Source: Chondrus crispus | Taxonomy: Eukaryota; Rhodophyta; Florideophyceae; Gigartinales; Gigartinaceae | Length of the DNA: 64,000 nt | Assembly (NCBI RefSeq): GCF_000350225.1 | Contig: NW_005179353.1 | Location: 62,001-126,000 of the forward strand | Direction: 5' to 3' | Part shown: positions 40,809-50,516 of the stretch, piece by piece | How positions within the stretch are numbered: position 1 is the stretch's first letter | Layout: the number at the start of each line of letters is the position of its first letter | The notes under the pieces: generated by a model | The model's database searches: none | Told to the model about the DNA's origin: nothing | What the model saw: the letters and a program-made list of their open reading frames with translations, nothing else | Program-made: the position numbers and the translations under genes

Positions 40809-43034
40809 ATGGGCAATTCTTTCAGGCGGTATGTACGGCGTTTTACGCATAGTGGTTCCGAAAACATCCCTTCAACTTCGAAGGCACTCCTCACACCCCA
40901 GGAAAACATTTCGACTTCCGAACGCACCACTTGTCCTCCTCCATCAAATCTGCGATCTTCGTTACCCCCTCGCGCGAAATCAGCCGTTCCCGCATCTCAC
41001 CGACCTCCTTCTCCAGACTCGTCGTCGCCTCCTTCATCACCGCGGCAACCTCTTCACACTACAGAACCTTCTTCCCTTCAATCACACACACCAGCGTCTT
41101 CGGGTGCAGATAAGACACGGCGGAGATCTTCCCGTTTGCGATTTCGGACAGATTCTGTGGGACCTTCATTCCAAGTCATAGCTTCGCCATCATCCAGCCC
41201 CCAAAAAGAAGCACAAGGAAACATGGGTCTGCGACGTACAGTGTCCGCGCATAAGAGGCGTCCATTGCCATTACAGGCCGGAATTGGAAGCGCCGAGAAG
41301 CGTCGAAGACTAAGACCCTCTCAGACTGAGGCCACACGTTCGAACCCTACTGCGCGGGTACCCCTGTCGAATTCATCTGCGCTTGAGAGCACCGAGTTAC
41401 AGCCTGCCGCACGTTCGAACCCTACCTTGCACCCACCCCGATCGACTTCATCCGCGCTTGAGAGCACTGAGTTGCATCGATCCATAGTGGCAATGCACAA
41501 GAGGTTGGCAGAAGAGCTGGCCAGCTGCAATGCCACATTATGGGACCTAGTGAAAAGCAATGCCAATACGGCGTCCAGTTTAGAGGACATCAAACTCCTC
41601 ATTCTTCAAAGCTCTGCAGGTAGTTCGCGAATACCATCTCGATCAAGGGTGCAGGGAGGGTCTCGGAAAGGTGCAACTAAGAACCTGGAAAAGGACGTTC
41701 TCAAAGACAACCCCACAGTTATTATCGAAATCAATGCGGCAGTGAACGCGGATACCGTGTCAAGATCGCTTGCACAGACTCTATCTTCGTTTATGGATGT
41801 CTATCACAATAACCAGGATGACCCCCGGATGACATCGCGTGTCGTCAGCGTCCTCTTGTTCGGGCTGAAACATAACAAATCTCGTTCAGAATTCAAACAC
41901 GGACTGGGCAAAAAGCATGCAAGTTTTCGCTTCATTACAGCCAAACGTGCGGTGATGAACGCAAGAAATCTCTCCGACGAAAGTATACGAGCATATGCGG
42001 CAGAATTGACAACAACCAAAGCCTTTATTGATAGGGATGCCGACCGCGATGGAATTGATGTTTATGTTTCTACGAAGCCTTCTTGGCTGCAACCAGGTGT
42101 TTTGGACAAGCAAACGCTGCACACCGCGCGAATGCATCACGAGTGCGTGAAGGCCGAGTTACCTCCGGATCCCTCCTGCCCGACTAGGCGCAAACATCTG
42201 TTCATATGCAAGAGGATCGTCACTATTATTAACGACTGTTTGAGAATCTCTCGGGATCGCTCAAAGGTCAAAATGTTCGAGAGCGGCCTCTTTCTACTGG
42301 TTAACTGGAGTGAATATGACTCTTTCCATCGCTCTCACTCGTCACCCACCTTTCGATTTTTGCACAGTGATGCGGAATCCGTCCCCGCTTCCGAGATCCC
42401 TGACACTACTGTAGGGTGGGATACACACACATCCGTCACCAATCGGAAGCTTCTGGCTGCTCTTATATCGGAAAGCAAAGACCTGGTGATACAGGCGACT
42501 TATCAGGTCACCGTCACTGGTGGTTCGAACGGCGAAAACCGTGTCACAGAGATCAAGCGCAACATTAACATCTTGCGAATTGCTCTGCGCTTCGTCTGCG
42601 CCTATTGCCATTGTGGTGAGGAAATGACTCTTGGATCACATGCGTCAATGCTTCGAACAATCTATCGGATTGCTCGGTTTCTGAGGCAATTGTTCTCTGT
42701 TCGGGCGAACTACAATCCTTCAGGTACAACGGCAACGCATGATGAGGCAACAGCTGTCAGTGGTGACGTGACAAGTGAGAGGAGCCAATCTTTGATACCC
42801 GAAATCAGGCTGCGAGAGATGTTACCGGGTAGATCGGAGAAAGAGAAGTTTATCAGTGTGGTGTTGAAAATCTCCAAAGAGACATTCGCCAGATTAAACA
42901 TTTCTGCACCGCAAGACATTGACAGCAGCGAAAGCGCTGTGCTAAGCGGCACCAATGAGTGGAGACATCAAACAGAAGATTTGGAAGATGATTTCGACAG
43001 TGACGATGATGATATGGCGGGAATGCTAGACTAA
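40809..43034 (+). CDS. 741-aa protein of unknown function
   Basis: Intronless open frame from ATG at 40809. Residues 1-240 are Ser/Pro-rich and disordered-looking, with a tandem duplication (two units of about 24 residues opening RSNPT and closing SSALESTEL). From residue 300 a folded, helix-rich region follows (VIIEINAAVNADTVSRSL, SVLLFGLKHNKSRSEFKHGL, RKHLFICKRIVTIINDCL). It ends in an acidic tail (EDLEDDFDSDDDDMAGML). No domain is recognised. It may be a host gene or a transposon-encoded protein; the intact frame among decayed neighbours suggests recent activity or selection. Confidence 0.6.
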   Translation: MGNSFRRYVRRFTHSGSENIPSTSKALLTPQENISTSERTTCPPPSNLRSSLPPRAKSAVPASHRPPSPDSSSPPSSPRQPLHTTEPSSLQSHTPASSGADKTRRRSSRLRFRTDSVGPSFQVIASPSSSPQKEAQGNMGLRRTVSAHKRRPLPLQAGIGSAEKRRRLRPSQTEATRSNPTARVPLSNSSALESTELQPAARSNPTLHPPRSTSSALESTELHRSIVAMHKRLAEELASCNATLWDLVKSNANTASSLEDIKLLILQSSAGSSRIPSRSRVQGGSRKGATKNLEKDVLKDNPTVIIEINAAVNADTVSRSLAQTLSSFMDVYHNNQDDPRMTSRVVSVLLFGLKHNKSRSEFKHGLGKKHASFRFITAKRAVMNARNLSDESIRAYAAELTTTKAFIDRDADRDGIDVYVSTKPSWLQPGVLDKQTLHTARMHHECVKAELPPDPSCPTRRKHLFICKRIVTIINDCLRISRDRSKVKMFESGLFLLVNWSEYDSFHRSHSSPTFRFLHSDAESVPASEIPDTTVGWDTHTSVTNRKLLAALISESKDLVIQATYQVTVTGGSNGENRVTEIKRNINILRIALRFVCAYCHCGEEMTLGSHASMLRTIYRIARFLRQLFSVRANYNPSGTTATHDEATAVSGDVTSERSQSLIPEIRLREMLPGRSEKEKFISVVLKISKETFARLNISAPQDIDSSESAVLSGTNEWRHQTEDLEDDFDSDDDDMAGMLD

Positions 43035-43259
43035 CATTTCTGCCCTGATAGGTTACGTAAAGTTCGGATTTGCACGACCAGTGTCAAGACGGGTTCAGCA
43101 GTACGCGCTAAGCTGCATGCCAACAATTGCACGCCTTCACTATCAGAAGCTGCAGTATTAGAGCAGGTGAAAAAGTCGGAGCTCGTTCTAGTGGAGGACA
43201 TCACTCGGGAAAATCGCATGAGGGGCGCGATCAGCATTCGAAAAAATCATTTCGGCTGC

Positions 43260-44252
43260 TCATGTCGGCAAGAGTGAACAGGGCGGAACCATATAGTTTA
43301 TCCTACCTCCATAGTCACCCAATGAATGAACGAATTGCACCACCATGTATCCCCCAACTTTTTCCGAGCAGCATCTCACTTGTTCAAACTGAAGAGCATG
43401 TCCAAGCATGACCCATTCTTCGGTCTTAAGAGTCTCCCTAACCCGGATCTCCGCCTCCTCCAGCTTAGACGGGTCCAACAGGACCTCGCTAAGCACCCTG
43501 AAAGCAAAGTCCGTGACGCTATGAAACTCGTCCGGGCATCCCTTGACGCCGCGCATGGCGTCCTTCGTGACAGCGGCGTGGTTGCGGCAGATGGCGTTGG
43601 CAGCCTGCTTACGGTGTTGGGCGCCCTCATGGCCATCGTTGAGCACGTGCTTGCTGCGGGCCGTCTCGACGGCCAGCGACACCGGGCTCCGCGTGCGCAG
43701 GAAGGACACCGGACCGATCTGCGGCGGCAGGGCGCCGATGTGGGTTCAGTCGTCGCTCTGCAGGTACGTGGCGGGCTCCCAGGCGTCCCGCGCGGCAAAC
43801 CAGCGGCGTAGGTTCGGGCGGCCGTCGGATAGCTCCAGGTTGCGCCAGAACTTGAGAGAGGAGCGCGCGCGCTCGAAGATCGTGGCTGGGGAGGAAGGGG
43901 TGTTAGGATCAGGCGGGCATTGTTTGGAGAAGCAAAAAAAGCGAGTACAAAGGTGATGAGGACTTACAGAGATGTCGACGAACGAGGGCTCCGGGCCCGG
44001 GTAAAAGAAGGAGCCCTCAAAGTCGCCGAGGCAGGTCTCGATGAGATCGAGGGTGTGGTTGACCGGTTCCAGGCCTCTCCCGGGGCTAGACATGGCGCCT
44101 CGCAGGGCGCCGAGCCACGAGCCGGTGAAGACGCGCTCGAGGCGCATGTAGCGGTGAAAGGCCTGCATCATGTCGTTATCATCGACCGGAATCATCTGGC
44201 GGTACGGTGTCTGAAACGTGTCCTCCAGCATGAACATGATATCCATGGACAC
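43260..44252 (-). pseudogene. Glutathione S-transferase-like protein, N-terminus lost, internal TGA
   Basis: One minus-strand frame from 44252 to 43260 has the look of a GST C-terminal helical domain: FHRYMRLERVFTGSWLGAL, then FFYPGPEPSFVDIS, ERARSSLKFWRNLE, NLRRWFAARDAWEPATYLQS, then TGA (43746-43748) and in frame THIGALPPQIGPVSF. The thioredoxin-fold N-terminal half expected before residue 1 is absent. A consensus intron (43886-43967) interrupts it, but removing 82 bp would change frame, so either an extra indel exists or splicing is impaired. It is divergent from, and abuts, the SNF2 fragment at 44312. Confidence 0.6.
43886..43967 (-). other. Candidate GT-AG intron in the GST-like gene
   Basis: On the minus strand GTAAGT opens the interval. 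CTAAC lies about 15 bases before a pyrimidine-rich CCCCTTCCTCCCCAG end. All three splice signals match consensus. Its length of 82 is not a multiple of three, while both flanking exons read sensibly in the same unspliced frame. Confidence 0.6.
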
Positions 44253-44311
44253 AAATTACAGTGAATGTACACAAAAATGGTGATTTGTGTACACACATTT
44301 TGTGTATTTTG

Positions 44312-45501
44312 GGTTTCAGGAGGCGCCCATTATTTCTTCGATGACAATGCGTCGCAGAAAGTCAACAAAAGATTTCCAAGGCCGTGCAATAATTTGTTTG
44401 CCAAAGAAGCATGTTGAAATCGTTAGCTTGATACCCTCTCCAGAAGAGCGCGACTTCTATGCAGCCTTGCATGACCGCACCAAGACCCAGTTTAATACAT
44501 CTGTCAGAGAAGGCAAAGTCATGAAGAACTACGCATCTATTCTTGAATTGCTGCTCAGGTTGCGCCAAGCTTGCGATCATCCGTACCTGGTATTCGCTGC
44601 AGCGCCCAGTAAGGATTCAGTCGTCATGAAGGACAGGGACAAACTTTTCAAACAATTTTTGCAAGCAGGGTCCTCATCCCAATTTGTTGAGAAGATATAT
44701 AACGACGCTGAGTCTGGCACACTGCAGAGGTCTAAGGAGTGTCCACTTTGCTTGGATGTGATTGATGATGCTGTTGCACCGAGAGAATGCGGCCATCCGG
44801 CTTGTAGAAGTTGCTTGTTAGAATGCGTGCAGCGGACCAGGAGGTGCCCTGTCTGCAGAGCTGACATTACCTTCGAGAGCATTGCTACGCTGCCAAGGGC
44901 TACTAGATTTTCAGTGGATCTCAAGACGAGATGGAGATCCAGCGCTAAAGTAGACGCGTTACTGAAGGACCTTGCCGAAATACAAACTCTCCGAAAACAG
45001 AATGGTGCTGAGGGAGTCGGAAAGACAGTCGTTTTCTCTCAATTTACGAGCATGCTAGATCTCGTCTGGATGGCTCTCGACAGAGCGAAAATTAAGTCTC
45101 TCCGTATCGATGGATCTGTTCCTCAAGCTCAGAGAGCAACAATTTTGGAGCGTTTTGAGAACGAGAAAGAGTTATCATTGCCCACTTCAAATGTCTTGCT
45201 TGTATTCCTTCGGGCGGGCGGCGTTGGTCTAAACCTTTGTGCTGCATCATGTGCCATCCTCTTAGATATTCACTGGAACCCTCAAGTCGATGCGCAAGCA
45301 CAGGATCGTGTGCATAGGCACGGGCAAACCAGAGATGTGGTCATCAAGAGGTATATCGTGAATGGGTCGGTGGAGGAACAACTCCTAAAAGTACAAAAAA
45401 GGAAGCAGGATATCGCAGATGGAGCCCTCGGAGCAGCTACCAAGAAAGACAAGAAGCAGGCTGGGTTGACCGAGCTCAAGCTTTTATTCGCCGAGGCCTA
45501 A
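44312..45501 (+). pseudogene. SNF2-family helicase with RING finger (RAD5/HLTF/RAD16 type), C-terminal half only
   Basis: The frame begins without a start codon after a TTTGGGTTTCAG that looks like a 3' splice site. It reads LRRxK-like linker (TMRRRKSTKDFQG), LPSPEERDFYAALH-like region, RLRQACDHPYLVF, a C3HC4 RING (CPLCLD, then ECGHPACRSC, then CPVCRAD) and the second RecA lobe (TVVFSQFTSMLDL, LRIDGSVPQAQR, LRAGGVGLNL, DIHWNPQVDAQAQDRVHRHG, GSVEEQLL). Family members remodel chromatin or ubiquitinate PCNA in DNA damage tolerance. The ATP-binding lobe with motifs I to III should lie upstream, where the opposite-strand GST fragment is found instead. The fragment is therefore 5' truncated. Confidence 0.85.
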
Positions 45502-46592
45502 ATTGTCGCTGCAGCTGTTTCGCCGGCTCTCTGCTTGCCACGAACGCCTTGGTTCTTACTGAGATCAGTCTTCCTTTTTTGCTAGAGCGTTGAATGACAT
45601 CATCACACTCACTGAACAGGCAATGAAGAGCGGTACACATGACGGACTGATGAGTACAGCCAGAATGCCATGTCCTCCAACAACCTCTAAACACCACGAA
45701 AGACTTTTCAATAAGCAAAAAGGGGACCAAAACTCGCGCAACGGTTGACCGCTGCAAGATTGTAGCCTGCCGTGATGACATCACAGCTAGGTAAATACTA
45801 CGATTGCACCCCTAGTCCCCTGATCACACTGAGGTTGCCCTACGAACGCCTACAGTAGGGTTGCTAGTGATGAGAGGGCTCGAAGGATGGCGATAACTCC
45901 TCGCAGTTGATCCCAGCTCGCATCATGTCCAACCGCCAACTTCTGGCTACTCCTCCAGTTAGTAATACCTCGCACAAGATTGTCAACATGCTCGACAAGC
46001 TCATCTGCAGCGCTTCCACAATTCCAAACTGTTCCACTCCGGCTAGCGTTGGTAAAAAACTGACCTCCGGCATACGTACGTAGAAGGTGTCGGACTCCTC
46101 ATCGCTCTGGTAAACGAGGCATGGACGGAGACTGCTCCGTCGCGGGTAACCCGGGCAAATTGGCCGTGAAGATGGTCCTCGGCCCATTCAAGAACGTCCA
46201 CAACAACTACTCTTTCGCTCCCGCCTACCCGAACCACCAATCCGCCCCTCCACCTCATCAACAGTCTCTCCCGGTCCATACACCTGCATATCCGCCCCGC
46301 CAACCCCAGCCGTACGCACACCAACCTCATTCCCAACAGTATTCACCCCACGATCAGACGTACCACCCGCACGCCTCGCAGTAAGAGCCCAGCTCGCATC
46401 ATGTCCAACCGCCAGGATATCCCAGCGTCGGAGGAGCTCCATGTCATAACATGTAAGAGCTCAAACACAAAAAAAATTACCAAATGGCCTTGCACTGAAT
46501 CATTTAACGCGTTTGTACTGAAACGTTCGACAACTTTTTGAAGTCTCTGAGACTTTCACAATTCATAGATGTGTCTACGACGACATACGTGA
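45502..46592. other. Intergenic with a 27-bp direct repeat
   Basis: The 27 bases at 45912-45938 recur exactly at 46388-46414. Both contain an ATG followed by codons for Ser-Asn-Arg-Gln. After the second copy MSNRQDIPASEELHVIT is followed by GTAAGA, so it could be a first exon. A 87-codon Pro/His/Gln-rich frame (46121-46384) lies between; its status is uncertain. Confidence 0.4.
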
Positions 46593-48147
46593 CTAGGTGC
46601 TCATGTGTGGTTGACCCTTTGTACAAAATACGTGCGTCAAGTACTCATCTGTAACCAAATAGCTGACTTCGGACACGGCCTGAAAGCCTCTAATAGGGAA
46701 GTAGGGGAGCTCAACTTCGAGAGACCCGCAAACGTGTTCAGAAACGGATGTAGCTGTACTCCAGAATCGACTGTTCGGGGGAACTATCGGACGCCACCGG
46801 AAAGAGAAAGTTTTCAACTCCGAGAAAACAGTCTTTACAGCTTCGTCCTCCGACACCTCGCTCGGTGTGGCTGAAAGCCTTGCCGCGAAAACCTTGCTTA
46901 CAAGGTCAACTGCTTGAAGTGATGAACGTGAGAGAGGGTGAGTGTACGACATACTTCGAAAATCGAAATCTCGGCTCTTTCGGACAAGGGCATCGACCGT
47001 CGCCTTGCGACGAACGTATGGCATACATGTTCCCACCAGCAGTGCCGCCGCCGAATTCTCATCGGTGTCATCTGCGACATACAGCCCCATAATGCGAATT
47101 GCTTCATGCACGGTTCCTTCTTTTCCTCCTCCTTTCCTCCCTCGCACAATATTTCTCATGTCCGCGACAGAGTTTATGCCAATAACTGTGCACAAATCTT
47201 TGCATGATGGGAAAATTATCTCTGCGAGCTCGGTGCACGCTGCGAGAGACTGGGTTTCCTGGAACGAGGGCTTGAACTGGGCAGAATCGGACAACGAATG
47301 AACAGCGCGGGCCAAGTTCTCATACTCTTCCAAGGTGCAGTCTACCACTGAACGAATGCTTCCGGTAGAGCTCTCTTCGTAGTGTGTGTCCTGCTCCATA
47401 TCCCCTTGTCGCGGTTTGAAGTTTGGTACCGGCTTCTGGATGAGTACCAATGTTTTCTGTCTCAAAGTATTTAGGAGACGTGCACATTGCCGTTCTGCCG
47501 TTGATCCAGACCCGATCCGAGAAAAGAATTGAAACTGGCCAAACAACCATGCGCTCGATTTCTTCAACTCGAGATAAAAGCGTAGCCACTTTCCCCTCCA
47601 TGCTATACAGTCGTAAATTTTGTACCGCCTCCCCATCACCAACTCCATTTTCGCTCTGGCGAATAAAATTTTCTCCGTCTGTTTCATAGCTCACCTATCC
47701 TGAGCACTCATAATAACGCCACCGCAACTGAGTGGCGTCATCTTCCACCAAGCGAATATAATCAGGAAGAACCCACACCATCGCTTGTTGTTCATCGAAA
47801 CCCTCCCTTGCCACGTATTTCAGTTTCCCTTTCACTCTTCCCTCGACCACTTCCTTAGTTACTAACTCTGCCCGCCACCAGACGGATGCAAGCGTTCTCT
47901 CACCTCGCCTTCGTCCGTCCCCTTTGGTTAATTCGATGTCCCAGAGGACCTCAATTGGTATCCCAGGTACCAAAGACTGCATTTGGGTACAGTAGTCTGA
48001 GCCTTGGGAAAGGCTTCCTGTCACTATGAATTCGTCATGAAAAAGCACGCTCGCCTTTTTTACACGTGGCACACAAGACCCCCAAGTTTTGTTTCCCGAA
48101 GTCACCAAAGGACAAACGGGGCTTCGTCCCGTCCTTTCTCTCCGCAA
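46593..48147 (-). pseudogene. Unrecognised protein gene, broken by a stop and a frame change
   Basis: 48147-47695 reads a globular sequence (IPIEVLWDIELTKGD, VWWRAELVTKEVVEGRVKGK, EGFDEQQAMVWVLPDYIRL) that resembles a Tudor-like reader fold, a weak impression only. A TAG at 47695-47697 ends it, within GGATAG-GTGAGC, which also looks like a 5' splice site. From about 47430 a second frame carries on to 46593 (VVDCTLEEYENLARAVHSLS, AEIIFPSCKDLCTVIGINSV, GGGKEGTVHEAIRIMGLYVA). One spliced gene with an intron of about 260 bp, or a decayed gene, would both explain the data. No family is recognised. Confidence 0.45.
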
Positions 48148-48210
48148 CCAGATTCCGAAGTCGTGCGCAACCCTGCCGACTTACCCCAAATACCACGCAA
48201 ATCCCCCGCC

Positions 48211-49450
48211 ATGGTCGAGCAAAAAGAAGTCATCCGCCCACCCCCTGATGTGTATCTGATCGACCCTCCTCCGCCCCCCTTCACCGTCCCCTCTGCCTAC
48301 CGCGCCCCGCGCCCCGCCCTCTCATCTCAACTCGCAAGACTTCATCTTCGATCTCGGGTCGTCCACATTGTGGCCGCCTTCTCAGGCTCCTCCATGCCAA
48401 TCTTACAAACCCCACCGTATGTCGCCCGCATGCGCCATGCTATGATGCCGAGTGGAAGAAAATTAGAGAGGAACCAGATAACTATGACGAAGTGTCAAAG
48501 ACAGTCAAGGTGGAAACTGGGGAGGCGAGTGATAAGCCGGCGACGAGCGCGGAGGAGCAGGCGAGAATTGATAATGAGAGGAGGTTGAATAAGTTAATGC
48601 AGGATAAAAAGAATTCAAGAGCCGGCGGAAGGGATAAGGATGTGTCGGGGACAGAGGCAGAGCCAGTGGATACATCGTATACACTGGAGGAGGTTGTGTA
48701 TTGAAGATATGGGGGATATAGATGAGGACAAGTACTACATTTCCATGTGCGTCGGACAGTGGGAATCGTCGACAGCGCTGAACCAAGAGATCGACAAGCG
48801 TCAGCTGCTCGAGAATGACGAACGTGCCAAATTGAGCGCGGGAAAGGCAAGGGCAGCGGAGGTGGCGTGGTGGAAGCGCGTACGAGCACACGAGCTTCTG
48901 TCGATGTCAGAGCTGAGCGCGCCGTAACTCAAGCAAAAGCGGCACGAGCGCGCGCTTTGCGGGGCTACGGAAGCACGGTTACGGGGGAAAAGGGTCAAGC
49001 TCGCGGCGAAGGCGGAAGCGTAGAGGAAGGCTGAGGATATAGAGAAGATGCGCATGGAGAGGCCACAAGAGTATCTGACCGAACTGCGAACGGAGCGAGA
49101 TGAGCTAGCTGAGCGTTTAAATCGAAAGGACGCCGCGCGCGAAGCGAGGTGGGATCGGCGGTGGCAGGCTGCAAGGGAACGAATGAGGTTGTTGGCACAA
49201 CAAGCAGGAAGCAATGCAGGTTTCAACGAATACCCAGGGCGAGGGAACTCAAAGGGGCGCGAGAGAGGAAGTGGAAAGGAAAGAAGGACGGGCCAGGGGA
49301 GGGGACGAGGGAGAGGGCGTGGGAAGAAAAATGTGGAGGAGGACACGTTTAGGGTGGACGATGCGGACTGGGATGTGTACAGATCAATGAAGGTTGGAAA
49401 CGATGGGACGGATTCTGAAGACAACTCTGGAGAAGAGCGTGTTCGTTTGA
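48211..49450 (+). pseudogene. ARP5-like (INO80 complex actin-related protein) remnant
   Basis: ATG at 48211 starts MVEQKEVIRPPPDVYLIDPP. Actin-fold pieces then appear in three different frames: DFIFDLGSST, AAFSGSSMPILQTPPYVAR and CYDAEWKKIREEPDNYDEVS. Further on (49048 onward) EYLTELRTERDELAERLNRK and RWQAARERMRLLAQQAGSN lead to EDTFRVDDADWDVYRSM, an arrangement typical of the ARP5 insertion region. ARP5 works in the INO80 chromatin remodeller in the nucleus. Large parts of the actin domain are missing and frames shift repeatedly, so this is a decayed fragment. The family call rests on motif resemblance by eye. Confidence 0.45.
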
Positions 49451-49902
49451 AATCTGTGCGTACTGAGATTATGATTGAGTGTCTCGTTAAACCTGTCAGG
49501 AAGTACCGCTTCTACGAGGTTATCACTGAGGATGGAATTGCTGGTTTCACGGAGAAGCTTTTCGACATCGGCGTGAATAGCACGCATCTCGCTGTCGTGG
49601 TAGTGATGTTTGGCAAATATGAAGTAGTATAGCGTGAAGAAACCGAGAAGAAGAAAACACATTCGATACATGGTGAGTAATTGCTGCCAAGCTCCGAGCC
49701 GTGAGCGAGCCTGTGGGGGGTTTGTTGGTCGCCATCCTGCATGAAACGATCGAGAGGATTTCCTCTCCCGCTCAGATGTAGAATTCAGCCGTGGGAGGCG
49801 CGGTGAGTGGGAGTCATGGAGGCCAGATAATGTTGCAGCTGGGTGCAGGTTACGAGCGGTTGTGCGATATTGTGTCAGGAGATCGGAAATGTCGAACGAC
49901 AT
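49384..49902 (-). CDS. Possible small single-pass membrane protein
   Basis: 172 codons from ATG at 49902. One hydrophobic segment (MCFLLLGFFTLYYFIFA) lies near residue 80, preceded by a basic, Ser/Arg-rich N-terminal part, which gives a type II topology. The tail after it is hydrophilic. It overlaps the end of the ARP5-like remnant on the other strand. No family is recognised; chance is possible. Confidence 0.3.
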   Translation of the reverse strand: MSFDISDLLTQYRTTARNLHPAATLSGLHDSHSPRLPRLNSTSERERKSSRSFHAGWRPTNPPQARSRLGAWQQLLTMYRMCFLLLGFFTLYYFIFAKHHYHDSEMRAIHADVEKLLRETSNSILSDNLVEAVLPDRFNETLNHNLSTHRFQTNTLFSRVVFRIRPIVSNLH

Positions 49903-50091
49903 CGGAGAGTGGAACTTATGTGTGCTACGTGTTTTAATTGGCTGTCTCTACAATGACTTCATTCATCTATTTTTAATTGGGCCCTCGTCGTCTGCCCGTG
50001 CCGCACGTCGCACGGGCCGTGCGGCGCGCGAATGATCACAAGTGGCTCCTTGGAAAACTCCCTATCGCTTGCGGCTCGTCGCGCTGAAGAG

Positions 50092-50484
50092 CTACACAGA
50101 GCTCGGTGTTAAGGAAGTCGGGCTGCCGCGTGCAAGCGTGGTTGTGCGAATTACTGGTGTGTGCGTTGTACGCATCTTCGGTGCGCATGTAGCGATGCTG
50201 GCCTGCTCCGCCTCAAAACGGCGCTGCGACTCAGCTTCCTTCTCCGCTTTTTTTCTTCTGTTCCGAGCAGCTTTTGATTCTGTTCCACCCCCCAATCTCC
50301 GGGCGACTTCATTGCCTTCGGGTAATTGGGGATTAGCGTTGTCTGCCGGTTCTGCTTCTTCCTCTTCGATAACGCTCTCCAGTCTCTCAAGCGCCTGCGC
50401 TTCGACTAGTCGCTTTGCAATCTCGCGATGGTCATCACTGGCGACTCCTTGCTCATCTGGAACTACGGCCGCTCCGATTTTCAA
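50092..50484 (-). CDS. Charged coiled-coil-like protein fragment
   Basis: 130 codons with an acidic run (VIEEEEAEPADNAN) and a basic Lys/Arg/Glu-rich helix (ARNRRKKAEKEAESQRRFEA). It lies immediately downstream of the Tnp2-like transposase on the same strand and may be part of that element. No family is recognised. Confidence 0.3.
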   Translation of the reverse strand: MKIGAAVVPDEQGVASDDHREIAKRLVEAQALERLESVIEEEEAEPADNANPQLPEGNEVARRLGGGTESKAARNRRKKAEKEAESQRRFEAEQASIATCAPKMRTTHTPVIRTTTLARGSPTSLTPSSV

Positions 50485-50516
50485 CGCAGCGATAAGTCAG
50501 GAACACATGCGGAGAA

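Noticed and set aside
41336-41420. GTTCGAACCC motifs resembling a tRNA T-arm
   Set aside because: They lie in a tandem duplicated coding stretch of the 741-aa protein; no acceptor, D or anticodon arms can be drawn around them.
48801-49424. 207-codon minus-strand Ser/Arg/Phe-rich frame
   Set aside because: It is antisense to the ARP5-like remnant with low-complexity composition; probably a shadow.
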